NCBI GenBank assembly: GCA_049724395.1
Contig: JAUGWO010000101.1
Location: 1-64,000 of the forward strand
Length of the DNA stretch: 64,000 bases
Origin: Spongospora subterranea f. sp. subterranea
Lineage: Eukaryota; Endomyxa: Phytomyxea; Phytomyxea; Plasmodiophorida
Direction: 5' to 3'
A program made the position numbers and the translations under genes. Of this stretch, positions 24,677 to 34,904 are shown in pieces. The notes below the pieces were generated by a model that was given only the letters and a program-made list of their open reading frames with translations, was not told where the DNA came from and searched no databases. The first letter of the stretch is position 1. Every line of letters starts with the position of its first letter.

Positions 24677-25951
24677 AGTTAACTGCGGAGTTAGCCTGAT
24701 GGGTGAGCTCCGTGGCTAGCAAGGCTGAGATCCGGACTTCGATTCTTAGATGATGAGATTTCTTGGTTGTTAGGAACTGCGCCCGAGATACACAGTTACC
24801 AACTGACCCAAAAGGTACTATGATGGCACAAGGCCATCATGACAGTATCCCCCTGTTTAGGAGCGACCCCCATGATCTTCCAGCCCCCGTGCGACTTCCT
24901 AGATTATCCTCTAACAGTATGATGGCTATCAAGGTCGCGTGTTCGATTCCTCTAATGTTCACAGCATTTTTGGGGTCGCTCGCGGCTTACATGTAACGGC
25001 ATGGGGGTTGCCTGATATACCTTTCGTGGGCTGACTTCCCCGCCTGACTGGATTGTTTCGTCTTCTACCTTCTCTCTCAACTGTGTTATCTCGTTTCTAT
25101 GCTCACCAGTCAGAGGATAATCTAGGAAGTCGCACGGGGGCTGGAAGGTCATGGGGGTCGCTCCTAAACAGGGGGGATACTGTCATGATCCAAAAGTCTT
25201 AGGTATATAAGGACCCGAGAAATGATGGCCTGGTGCCATCATAGTTCCTTTTGGGTCAGTTGGTAACTGTGTATCTCGGGCGCAGTTCCTAACAGTAAAA
25301 GGTACTATGATGGCACAAGGCCATCATTCTCGGGTCCTTATATACCTAAGACTTTTGGATCATGACATTGGTCAGTGATGCCCAAGAGGTCAAGCATACA
25401 CCTTTCTAAAAAGCTTTATCCCCTTAACGCACTAATCCGGGTAATCATGAAGTGCCGAGGAGAATAACCTCGTTAAAATAAATGGGTCTGACCACATGGC
25501 TCGGGTGAATGTGGAGGGTGAGCTGCTTGCAGTAAACTCGAAAAACTCTGGATAGACAATGTAATCGGGTGGGGGCAGGTCCCATTCGGTGTGGTCGTTA
25601 GGACAGGTTATGTTGCTTAATCCAGCTGGTTTAATAGGTTCCTTCAGTGGGTACCCAAGCTACTTGTAGCGGCCAGGCGGAAGTAGGGAAAAACCTGGTA
25701 GTACACAGGATTACCCGACCCATGTTGTTTTTTTTTTTGTTTGTGATTGAGTTCGGCATTTTGGTGCCAGGTTTGTAGAACCCGTATCTACTAAAGGGCC
25801 AAGACGAATCTTGGTGTCAAAGCTCAAATGCCAGACATAAGTACCTTCGCTGAATGTTCTGCAGTCTGACCGACATTGTGATAGTGTGAGGGTTACCCGA
25901 CCCATAAGAACCCGCGAACCTTTGTATACCATACCATACCATACCATACCA
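24677..25951 (+). mobile_element. tRNA-headed SINE with ATACC tail, split by a TRIM
   Basis: Flanked by a perfect 13-bp target duplication TTGTATCGTTACC (24664-24676 and 25952-25964). The head has an A-box-like TAGCCTGATGGGTGAGC (about 24692) and a B-box-like ACTTCGATTCT (about 24737) at tRNA spacing. The body is about 670 bp without the TRIM, unusually long for a SINE, and has no reading frame. The 3' end is an (ATACC)n tail of about five units just before the duplication. The tail and long target duplication imply LINE-type priming. A TRIM sits at 24768-25367. Confidence 0.82.
24768..25367 (-). mobile_element. TRIM-like element copy 3, nested in the SINE
   Basis: Bounded by the 5-bp target duplication TTGGT (24763-24767 and 25368-25372). 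Both outer ends are terminal-repeat ends in minus orientation (TGTTAGGAAC on the left, CATGACA on the right). Between them lie a forward-oriented middle and a forward terminal repeat (about 25183-25293), so the interior is rearranged with an inverted block. The B-box here is canonical (GTTCGATTCC). Confidence 0.8.
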
Positions 25952-26833
25952 TTGTATCGTTACCCTGAACGGTAAAGAAATCAAAATTGGCCAGCGACAA
26001 GGAAAGAGCTATGCTCTGAAGGCGAATGTTCCAAAGAAGGTGGATGTTCCAAAGAAGATGGCTGTGATCAAAAGAGAGCTTTTGCATAAACGATATGGAC
26101 ATTTGAACTATGCCGCGCTGGAGAATATGGTTCGAGAAGGAGCTGTTTCTGGAATCCAGCTCACTGGGGCAAGCCCGATGTGTGCGAGAGCTGCGTTTCT
26201 GCGAAGCTATCCCAGTCTTCTTTCCCTATGAGGTCGTGTTCTCGGGAAACGACTGCTGTCAACGATCTGATCCATTCTGACGTTGTCGGGCCGATGTCTA
26301 CGCAATCATTCGGCGGTAAGAGGTACGTCGTCTTCTTCATTGGCGACTACTCCAGATATGCTACGGCTTATTTTCTGGAGACGAAAGCAAAGGTATTCGA
26401 GGCCTTCAAGGACTACAAAAAGATGGTGGAGACAGAACACCGAAGGTCTATTCGACGATTTCGTTCTGATAATGGCGGCGAGTATACGTCTACCGCGTTC
26501 AAGAAATTTCTGAGGAGATCCGGTATCAAGCAGGAGCTGACTGTGGCGAGAAGGCCGCAGCAGAATGGAGTCGCGGAGCGGTATAACCGGACAGTGATCG
26601 AGATGGCCCGATCAATGCTGCTGTCTTCTGGATTACCAAGACAGTACTGGGCGGAAGCAGTCCAGACTGCGGTGTTTAATCGGAATCGCTGTTGGACGTC
26701 AAGCATACCGAAGGGCAAGACCCCTTATGAGTTCTGGACGGGCCGGAAACCAAACATACGGTTTCTACGAGTCTTCGGCTGTATGGTCTGGTACAAGGTG
26801 GACCAATTCGGCAAATTTGATCAAACGAGCTCG

Positions 26834-27036
26834 TCGAGGGACGTTTATTGGGTATCCTTCTAACAAGAAAGGCTACCGGATTATGGATCTAATAACAAAG
26901 AAAGTCGTGGTCAGCCGAGACGTGGTGTTCGAAGAGGTCGAACGGCGTCACGAGATTGACCACGACTTTCTTTGTTATTAGATCCATAATCCGGTAGCCT
27001 TTCTTGTTAGAAGGATACCCAATAAACGTCCCTCGA
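26834..27036. repeat. 79-bp perfect inverted repeat at the end of Copia 8
   Basis: Arms 26834-26912 and 26958-27036 are perfect reverse complements, with a 45-bp loop between them. The left arm is Copia coding sequence; the right arm is the same sequence turned round, marking an inverted-duplication breakpoint where Copia 8 stops. Confidence 0.93.
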
Positions 27037-27430
27037 GATCGACCGGGTGATTGGCTGTGCTGGAATTGGCCGTTCCGATAATCGAGACACCAAAGGTTGC
27101 CGAAGTTGCAAACAGTGGGTTCAGAAAGATAATTTGTGGGCAGAATATTGAAACTTTTAGGGAAATAGAGACTGAACTTGACACGATCGATACGAAAAAG
27201 AATCTATTCAAACCGACAACCTTCATCAGCGCGCTAACTGGTGCTTTATTATAGTGAAGTGCTTGTCTTCTTGAATACCTGAAAGTCAGGTGGTATCGCT
27301 CGCTCATGGCAGTTGAAAATCGGTTGAACTACAGAGTTCAAATTTGTCAGTAGGCGATCGCGACTGGGCATGACAAAAGTCTCGAACCGATACTATCTGG
27401 CAAAATGGGGTTCGCGCACGAAAACGATAT
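27037..27430. other. Unassigned sequence right of the foldback
   Basis: A stretch open in one plus-strand frame (about 27051-27254, no ATG start) encodes a peptide I do not recognise. It could be an exon or retroelement debris. No other feature is seen. Confidence 0.3.
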
Positions 27431-27435
27431 CCCCA

Positions 27436-27870
27436 TTATGAGTTGGGCAGTTCCCAAAAATTCAGGCGCTCAATCTCTTTCCAGTTTGCCCAGAAGTTTT
27501 TTCCGCCCCTATTTATAAAACTGTAATTTTTTCTGGTATATGTCTTGCTGGATTGAAAGACACACTGCTGTTTCCTACTTTGCGAGGGGCCAGAGCTCTG
27601 GTCTTTGCTACAGTACAAGCCCGTTTGCCATTGCGGGAATGGTTCTGAGTTACATGCAATGATGGTTTTCAATTGCATTTGCACGATCCGTTCTTTGAAT
27701 GGTGATTTTTTTGTTTTATTCTTCCAAATGTTTTTCCCAAAAATGGTCTCGCTGTAAAAATGATAGCCGACTGGTCGGCAACAGCAATCGCCTCCGCCCA
27801 AATGGTATGAACATCCTCCCCAATCCAAGACGGTTCTCGGTCCATCGTGGGTTTGGGGTTTGGCGTTCAA
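27436..27870 (-). CDS. Hypothetical Cys/Lys-rich protein
   Basis: A 144-residue minus-strand reading frame that I do not recognise. It has a cysteine cluster near the N-terminus (GGDCCCRP), further cysteines spaced through the middle and many Lys/Asn/Trp residues, with no membrane segment. The ATG-proximal part overlaps sequence related to 33.85-33.98 kb, so the true start may be an upstream exon. The length without stops and the non-repetitive composition favour a real exon, but no partner exon was fixed. It could also be debris of the duplicated block to its right. Confidence 0.35.
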   Translation of the reverse strand: MNAKPQTHDGPRTVLDWGGCSYHLGGGDCCCRPVGYHFYSETIFGKNIWKNKTKKSPFKERIVQMQLKTIIACNSEPFPQWQTGLYCSKDQSSGPSQSRKQQCVFQSSKTYTRKNYSFINRGGKNFWANWKEIERLNFWELPNS

Positions 27871-27967
27871 GCCATCACCAGTTCCCTTTCAGAATTCTGG
27901 ATTCCATTTTGAAAAGCGTTCAAGGTAGCAAGCAAATTCTCAAGGAATATATTGTCTCCAAGACGAC

Positions 27968-28393
27968 ATGAAAGGTTTTTATCGACGGGGTGATCATGTG
28001 CTGCAATCGGAAATGCGGTTTGGGATCAGTGTTTTCCTAATGTCATATTGCATTTCCACCAAATATTTTACTACTACATTAATTCAACTGATATTAACTG
28101 GCAATTGCTTTTTTTATCGCTCAAGTAATGCACACAATTATGAAGAATTATCATCAATACGATATCAGAGACTGTTGGTGTTAATCATCATCATAGTTTA
28201 TATACTGTATATCATTAGCATTGCCAACATAAACTATCCAGATCGAACAATCCTATTGAGTCAATACCCATTGAACTCCGACAACAGGAGATTTTCAATG
28301 ACAGAATTCGTCAATGAGGTTGTAGTTATGGGACAGAGTGATGAGTCAATAATCAATTATGTCGAGATTGTAATTTTTGATCAAAATAATTAA
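27968..28393 (+). CDS. Hypothetical small membrane protein
   Basis: A 141-residue plus-strand frame with hydrophobic segments near residues 17-40 and a strong one at about 68-88 (LLVLIIIIVYILYIISIA), followed by a polar C-terminal tail ending FDQNN. It lies in the outer part of arm A of the inverted duplication. The matching stretch of arm B (about 31050-31365) is not open, so either this is the surviving paralogue or the frame is fortuitous. Part of the antisense strand resembles the candidate gene at 33577-33980, which weakens the call. Confidence 0.33.
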   Translation: MKGFYRRGDHVLQSEMRFGISVFLMSYCISTKYFTTTLIQLILTGNCFFYRSSNAHNYEELSSIRYQRLLVLIIIIVYILYIISIANINYPDRTILLSQYPLNSDNRRFSMTEFVNEVVVMGQSDESIINYVEIVIFDQNN

Positions 28394-29446
28394 AAACAAT
28401 CTCCAGGAACTTATCCAGAACAGTTTTCGGGACAGGTCACGAGGCGATATTCGCAATGACAAAGGGTGATGTCTTTAAAGACTCTCGGTGCATCTCCATG
28501 ATCATATATTGGGTTGTTGACCGTTATTGGCCCCAATCACTGTCAAAAAATACGCATTAGGTCGTAGATTTTCTTTCATGCCGATAATGAATAGAACTTT
28601 TACAAAATCCAAAGGTGAATTTATATCAATTTGTGCTATCTGTGAGTGAAAAACGACATCTGAAAATACTCTAATCGCAACGATGTCACTTGAACATGTT
28701 ATTTAACCTGTATTATATTATCAGCGAAATTTTGACAGTACTTAAATGTTGCGACATACCTGAGCCATCCTCTAAAGATCATTTTCGGAGGTCGGAGGAA
28801 CGAGTCCACGAGCACTGTCTTGTCGGACACAGCAAAAACGGTCAAAGGTGACAATTACCATCGCCAAAAATATCTGGATTCCGATTGCCAAAATTGCTCC
28901 CCCGATTTATGCTTGTTTTGATATTATCACCGCTCCAGTAATAAGGAGTGCGACTCCAAGAATGAATACCACAATCGCAACGGGTTTAAACCGCATATAG
29001 GCAATTGCGAATTTCGGTCGGTGAGGCGCTGTGTTCAACCGCAAAAGAGCTTATTTTTCGGGATTCTGGTCCATCGGTTTGACGTTGCTGGATGAGCTGT
29101 TGGATGCGAATATATTTTGCAGAATTTCGCGATGGCGTCGACGATTGTTTTACCATTTTGATGGGCGGATGGTACAGTATGTAATACACTAGGGAGACAT
29201 GTCGGACATCAATCATGACGGGCCATCTAAATATCCAACAACTGCAGCAACTTTCACCCAACTAACGCCCGTTTTTGGGTTTCTTCCGAATGATTCGTGC
29301 TACGTTCTTGTCTTTGAGAAGTGAGTGCGGTACTGGTAAGTGGAGGATTAGCACCTTAACGTGGCGTCAACACGGCAGAGAGATTGGCTATTTCCTATAT
29401 AACGTTGGCCAGAATGCGTCCAACCAAAGTGCCCAAGAGCGATTTT

Positions 29447-29870
29447 TTTTCAGTGACGCAGGTTGAAGAGTTATTCCGCGTTTTTCGGCCTGTTGAACAT
29501 CGTGAGATCGACTCTGCTCATTACAGATATGATCTCCTTTCATTTCGTTGCCCCAATTCTCTGAGACAATATCGTACACCATGGAAAGGTGTCAGGCAAT
29601 CTTTGGGTAGCCCATAACCGGCGTCCACAAGGTAGGAGTTGTCATGTAAGATAACGAAAGATCCATCTGGCACTGTTGACAACAGCACTTTCTGCGGCAG
29701 ATCCCTCCTGGAGAGATGGCAGGGTGGCGCAATCGCCAGAAACGATCAATACGTAGAGCATCATCGACAATTGCGTTGAAGAGTCTTGACAACGAGTCAA
29801 TATTGTTATGACCTTGTGGCCAACAGATTCTTTTACCTGTTAATCGGTTCTCCCGAGTGTTGGAACCGTT
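29447..29870. other. Centre of the inverted duplication
   Basis: About 424 bp without a supported gene, RNA or repeat. Confidence 0.5.
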
Positions 29871-30225
29871 CTTGGGCACTTTGGTTGGACGCATTCTGGC
29901 CAACGTTATATAGGAAATAGCCAATCTCTCTGCCGTGTTGACGCCACGTTAAGGTGCTAATCCTCCACTTACCAGTATCGCACTCACTTCTCAAAGACAA
30001 GAACGTAGCACGAATCATTCGGAAGAAACCCAAAAACGGGCGTTAGTTGGGTGAAAGTTGCAGCAGTTGTTGGATATATAGATGGCCCGTCATGATTGAT
30101 GTCCGACATGTCTCCCTAGTGTATTACATACTGAACCATCCGTCCATCAAAATGGTAAAACAATCGTCGACGCCGTCGCGGAATTTTGCAGAATATATTC
30201 GCATCCAACAGCTCATCCAACAAAA

Positions 30226-30651
30226 ATGTCTGGGCCCTTCAGTCGGAATTACAATAATCTCAGCTTCGTCAAACCGATGGACCGGAATCCCGAAAAATAC
30301 GCTCTTTTGTGGTTGAACACAACGCCTCACCGACCGAAATTCACAATTGTCTATATGCGGTTTAATCACGTTGCGATTGTGGTATTCATTCTTGGAGTCG
30401 CACTCCTTATTACTGGAGCGGTGATAATATCGGAAGAAGCATTCATCGGGGGAGCAATTTTGACAGCGGGAATCCAGATATTGTTGGCGATGGCAATTGT
30501 CAACTTTCACCTTCTTCCTTGTGTCCGACAAGACAGTGCTGGTGGACTCGTTCCTCCGACCTCCGAAAATGATTATCAGAGGATGGCTCAGGTATGTCGA
30601 AACAACAACCACTGTCAGAATTTCGCTGATATTAAAACACAGGTTGAATAA
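30226..30651 (+). CDS. Hypothetical two-pass membrane protein
   Basis: A 141-residue frame in arm B of the inverted duplication. The first 45 residues are polar, two adjacent hydrophobic segments follow (about residues 49-67 and 72-91, rich in Ile/Ala/Val/Leu with Gly), then a polar tail with paired cysteines (NFHLLPCVRQ..., VCRNNNHCQ). The family is unknown to me. The matching sequence in arm A (about 28700-29050, minus strand) is interrupted, so this looks like the retained copy. The start is uncertain because an overlapping frame upstream (30047-) may contribute a spliced first exon. Confidence 0.42.
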   Translation: MSGPFSRNYNNLSFVKPMDRNPEKYALLWLNTTPHRPKFTIVYMRFNHVAIVVFILGVALLITGAVIISEEAFIGGAILTAGIQILLAMAIVNFHLLPCVRQDSAGGLVPPTSENDYQRMAQVCRNNNHCQNFADIKTQVE

Positions 30652-31365
30652 CATGTTCAAATGACATGGTTGCGATTAGAGTATTTTCAGATGTCGTTTT
30701 TCACTTTCAGATAGCACAAATTTATATAATCACCTTTGAGATTTTGTCCTGCTCGCTCTTTTTTCGTAGGACAAAAACCTGTTCTTGGGGGTCTCTCTGA
30801 CTGTCAAGACAAATAACCAATTCTCGAGCAAGGTCATATGTCACTATTGCAAAAGTGCTATTCATTGTCGGCATGAAAGAAATCCACGACCTAATGCGTA
30901 TTTAGCGAGTGATTGGGCCAATAACGGTCAACAACCCAATATATGATCATGGAGATGCACCGACCGTCCTTAGTGACATCACCCTTTGTCATTGCAAATA
31001 TCGCCTCTTGACCTGTCCCGAAAACTGTTCTGGAATAGTTCTTGGAGATTGGGTTTAATTATTCCCAATCAAATATTTCAATTTCCACATTACATTATTG
31101 ACTCTGCACTCTGTCCCATAATTCTAATCTCATTGACGAATTCTGTAGCTTTGAAAATCTATCTGTTGTCAGGGTTTACTGTTATCAGGTCAATAGGGGT
31201 GTTCGATCTGGATAGTTTATGTTGGCAATGCTAATGATATACAGTATATAAACTATGATGATGATCTCTGATATCGTACTGATGATAATTCTTGATAATT
31301 GTGTGCATTACTTGAGCGACTATCTGACTATAAGAATATTACCTGCTCATATCAGTTGAATTAAT

Positions 31366-33640
31366 CTGATCAAGACACAGCGAAAACGTACAGATCTTCG
31401 ACAACCGATGATCTATCAAGTGAAGAAGCCCCGAGCCAAAACACCCTAGCGGTTGACTGCAGCATCATAGCAAAGTTATTTGATATCGAAAGGCAGCGAC
31501 ATTATCGGGTAGGGCGGCATCCACTGCTACCGTTATTATGGAATGAATTGTATTGATATAATCCATTGGCTGCATCGGTCAATATTCGATGCACAATTCT
31601 ATTGTTGCCGCGCTCTATTTTTTTGGCACAGCTCGCGCATGTCGACAATGCTCCTCTCGTGACGACGATCTGCACAGAAATACCCATTGGATATATTTTT
31701 TGTTCTTTCTTCTTTGCAGGCAGCAACTTCGCCTTTATTGTTTCCGTCGTTTAAACGGGAGTTGATGTACGACGGTGCCGCTTGGACGGTTTGGTCTGAC
31801 ATTTACTTGATTGATCATCGCTCGACGACGATGAATAGGTATTGGCAATGTCTCGATTGGCTCGAGGATACCAGATGTGCGAGGTATGTCGTCTGTTGAT
31901 ATTCCGGCAATGAATGCCATCGTAGGACTGGTCTCGTCATCCCGTCGAAATATAAAGGTCGGTCGATCACGAACATGTGGCCTGAGATGTGGGTTTTGTG
32001 GTTGATAGAATATATCAAAGCGGCCAGGACGTACTCCTTATCCCCGACAAGAATGTTTCGAACGGGCTATCGTGTCATCTGTGAACCGTCACTATCGCCA
32101 ACAGGACACCCGAGGTGTAGTTGTACTGGATACGAAATGATATTTCGGGAAAGGTCATAACGGGTCCCCGCGCTGCGAAATTTCTCGCCGATTTCGGTGA
32201 GGTCTTGGCTGAGAAAGGGCTGTGCTCCATGGGTTTGTCGGCTACGTGGTCTTCTGTGGCTATCATTTCACATGGCGCATTGTGCTCGCTGAACAAAACT
32301 TCCAAAGCTTCCTGCGTAAACCGATTGCAGTATGCGGGTGGATGTACTTGAGTGTAGAGTTTTCCAACGCCACCGCTATCAGGCTGCCGGGAAACCGACG
32401 ATAACTACATGAGGAACGGGGCAGAAATCTGATCCACATTGCGGTTCGACGGACGTCTTGAAACTGAATAAAGCAGGGCATCGATCACAGAGATTGGTTT
32501 ATACTGAGCCATACGGGTCGTGTTCGCCAGGTAGTGCACCAGATCAATCGAGCCCGCTCATACTCAGTCGCCTCTAATAACACCATAACTTCCCCAAAGT
32601 GATCGATGTCTGCAACCTTTGACAGCCCGCCGTATTTATAAAGAACTATAATAGCCATCAGGCCAGTATCCATCGCGCACGTGTTAATGGCCTTTGATCC
32701 TTGATAAGCGAAGCTCCAGGGAATCCCGAATGTTTCATGATCCATGTCGGAAGCGATGCCTGGCTGCAAGTTCCGTGCCCCCTTGGGTCGGCCGACACGC
32801 TTTGTGCACATGATCAGTTGTATCTGGAGGACGACCATCATTGACATAAATTGTCTTCCTCGACACAGGCCGAAGTGGCATTCCCTGTAAGGCCATGGAA
32901 TAATCCGATTCGACCTGTTTCACGTATCGGTAGAAATGATCCAAACACTCAGCGATGGACAGCGAAGCTTTCGGAGCACTGGATTGAAAGTCGCCGCCGA
33001 TACTCTTTCGCTTGACGCGGCGATTGCGGAACCCCTTCGTTAACGATGTTTACCGAGCGACAAATCAGTCACCATCCAGGTTCAGACACCCTAGCGATGT
33101 CTGCTCAACGACAATAATCAATGGCGCTACAGCACAAAACAACCAACTCACCTCAAGCACAGATGGACAATACCTTCTTGATCCGGAAGACGTCCTCCTG
33201 AGAGTTGCCTCAGAATCTGCTTGTTGGGGTTGAACTGTTGATGCCACGCCCCGACAATCAATTACTTTACATGATCATGAAAGCGAGTGGAAGCCTTTAT
33301 CAGGAAGGGAATCATGGTCGAAATGTGATCATTCCGGTGAGCATTATTTAAACGTCACGTGGGATGACCAGATGTTCAAATGTTTTTTGGGTTGCCTCGG
33401 GGTCAAATTGATATCGCAGGGGAGAAGTTTCCACTTTAAAACATTGACCGTTGGACATTTCAATATTTGCAATCTAAGTTGTAGAGGCAGCGAGACTTAC
33501 ACAGACAAAGTGTGACTTCTTTATTGGATCTTCTGTGACAACATTTACCCAAAAAACCTCACCATTTCCTGTTGATATGGAGTCGTATTATATTACCAAC
33601 ATCTCCAATTCGCCAATATTATCTGAGCATAAGAAAGGCA
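31366..33640 (-). mobile_element. 2.3 kb insertion in arm B
   Basis: Arm A runs without a break where arm B is interrupted by this block. Its ends carry a diverged direct repeat of about 25 bp (AGTTGAATTRAT core, about 31340-31365 and 33632-33660), which could be a target duplication or pre-existing repeat. The block contains a decayed minus-strand gene of papain-like peptidase type (31500-33000). Probably a DNA transposon or cargo-bearing element; no terminal inverted repeats were recognised. Confidence 0.4.
31900..32960 (-). pseudogene. Decayed papain-fold (Ulp1/USP-like) peptidase gene
   Basis: Minus-strand sequence with three motifs in the order and rough spacing of a Cys-His-Asp peptidase seen in transposon-borne and USPL1-like proteins. 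These are IPW...INTCAMDTGLMAI (nucleophile context, about 32.70 kb), YVLAALIYSINHKTHISGHMFVI (His context, about 32.00 kb) and LYFDGM (Asp context, about 31.95 kb). An AT-hook-like RVGRPKGARN precedes the Cys motif. The motifs lie in different frames with stops between them, so the copy is dead. The assignment rests on motif memory, not on a search. Confidence 0.45.
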
Positions 33641-33980
33641 ATCACCTGCTAATATTAGTTGAATTGATCTTCCTTGTCCTTGTTCAGGTACAGTAAAATA
33701 TTATCTAAATGGGAAAACACTGATCCGAGACCGCATATCCTATTGCAGCACATGGTCATGAGGTCGATCAAAACCTTTCGTGACGTCCTGGAGACAATAT
33801 CATTTTTCGGGAATCTAAACAATATTGATTCAATATATTCAGGTTCTTGGTATTATATCACTGGGATTGCTTGCTACCTTGAACGTTTTTAGGATAGGGT
33901 TCAAAATTCCTGAAGGGGAACCGTTGATGGGCTTGAGCGTCGAATTCCAAAACCACGATGACCCTCAAAACCGTTTTTAA
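33577..33980 (+). CDS. Candidate two-exon small membrane protein
   Basis: Exon 1 33577-33687 and exon 2 33843-33980 joined over a GT-AG intron of 155 nt give 82 residues: a polar N-terminus, one long hydrophobic stretch (about residues 26-55, spanning the junction) and a polar tail. Phase is kept and the reading frame closes at TAA. The intron is longer than others in this window and the exon 2 region is related to the minus strand at 27.85-27.99 kb, where the frame is not kept, so this may be debris. Function unknown. Confidence 0.3.
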
Positions 33981-34390
33981 TTTGTGATTTATGATGAAGC
34001 GGTCAGAGAGTAGTATCAAACCGTCGAAAACCCTAGAGAATCCAATTAGGATAATCATTCAAGAGGACTGTTGCAGAGTATCAGAGTATCAGTCGAACGC
34101 CAAATACAGTAGCTGGTTGACCTTGGCCACTGTATTTCCCCTCAATTACAGTGAGATTGCAGTTAACCCTCATTAATTAACCAGGTAAACTACATCGTGC
34201 TGGTTCTATACCGATCAGTTTGCAAAGAAATCGTCAATCGTTTCGCAACGCTGCCGCGCTGCATTATCTTAAAGATCTGATTTAAATTAATGGTCAGCAC
34301 AAGATTGAGCTTCTGTCACAATTACACATTTACCAGTAAAACGAAATAACTTGAACGTTTAAGAGCAAACTGTGTCAAACGATTTTCTGT

Positions 34391-34649
34391 ATGGTGACAA
34401 TCATACTTCGAGGGTTTTCGTTCGGCTATGTTGATACTGAGGGCGATTGGCTCTATCAAATCAAAGGATTTGTTGGTAGAGAGGGTATGATCATATTCTA
34501 ACAGGCAAAGTGTAGGTAATATGGTCGATATGGGGTATATCTCTATAGGACAAGGGCAGACCCCAATATTGCACACAGGTTTGAGAGTACCCCCCTCTGT
34601 AATAAAAAAATTCAATATTCTAATCGCCATCAGCAAATTTGATCGATAA
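34391..34649 (+). CDS. Candidate two-exon peptide, unknown function
   Basis: Exons 34391-34484 and 34549-34649 join over a 64-nt GT-AG intron into a 64-residue frame with no recognised domain. The opposite strand has a longer open frame (34322-34765) that I consider less likely because no splice or domain supports it. Both calls are weak. Confidence 0.22.
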
Positions 34650-34904
34650 ACCACAGAGTTGGCATGTCTATGGGTCTTAGAATTGTGTCCATCAACAGGA
34701 CCCCTGTACATGATCGAGTATGATATGGAGATAGAATCTTGTTTGCTGGGGTTCATTTTGGGCACTGGATTGGAGCCTCATCGGCGTTCAGAATAAAATA
34801 CATGAAGGACAGCGCGATTCGGGTGACGGTCATGGAAATTGTTTGTCGTAAATGTGGAATTGACAATCGGGGTTGATCAAGTTAACGGCAGCAATTATAT
34901 CCGT

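Larger units (their letters stand above)
24063..26957 (+). mobile_element. Copia element 8, host of nested insertions
   Basis: Ty1/Copia fossil: end of gag with a clear CCHC knuckle (CYLCGRRGHLARDC, about 24.28 kb), protease with DSGASRHMT (about 24.42 kb), a SINE inserted at 24677-25951, then GAG_pre-integrase and integrase core with DNGGEYTS (about 26.0-26.8 kb) and the start of the linker before reverse transcriptase. It ends in a foldback at 26834-27036. No LTR of its own is recognised. Broken in several places. Confidence 0.85.
28074..31365. repeat. Large diverged inverted duplication
   Basis: Arm A 28074-29446 and arm B 29871-31365 are reverse complements with roughly 10-20 percent divergence by eye, around an unrelated centre (29447-29870). 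Each arm has the same outer and inner reading frames, but different ones remain open: the outer frame in arm A (27968-28393) and the inner frame in arm B (30226-30651). Inner segments (28986-29446 and 29871-30230) match almost perfectly. Confidence 0.85.

Noticed and set aside
34322-34765. 147-codon minus-strand frame
   Set aside because: No domain, no signal or splice support; the plus-strand two-exon option is at least as good, and both are weak.
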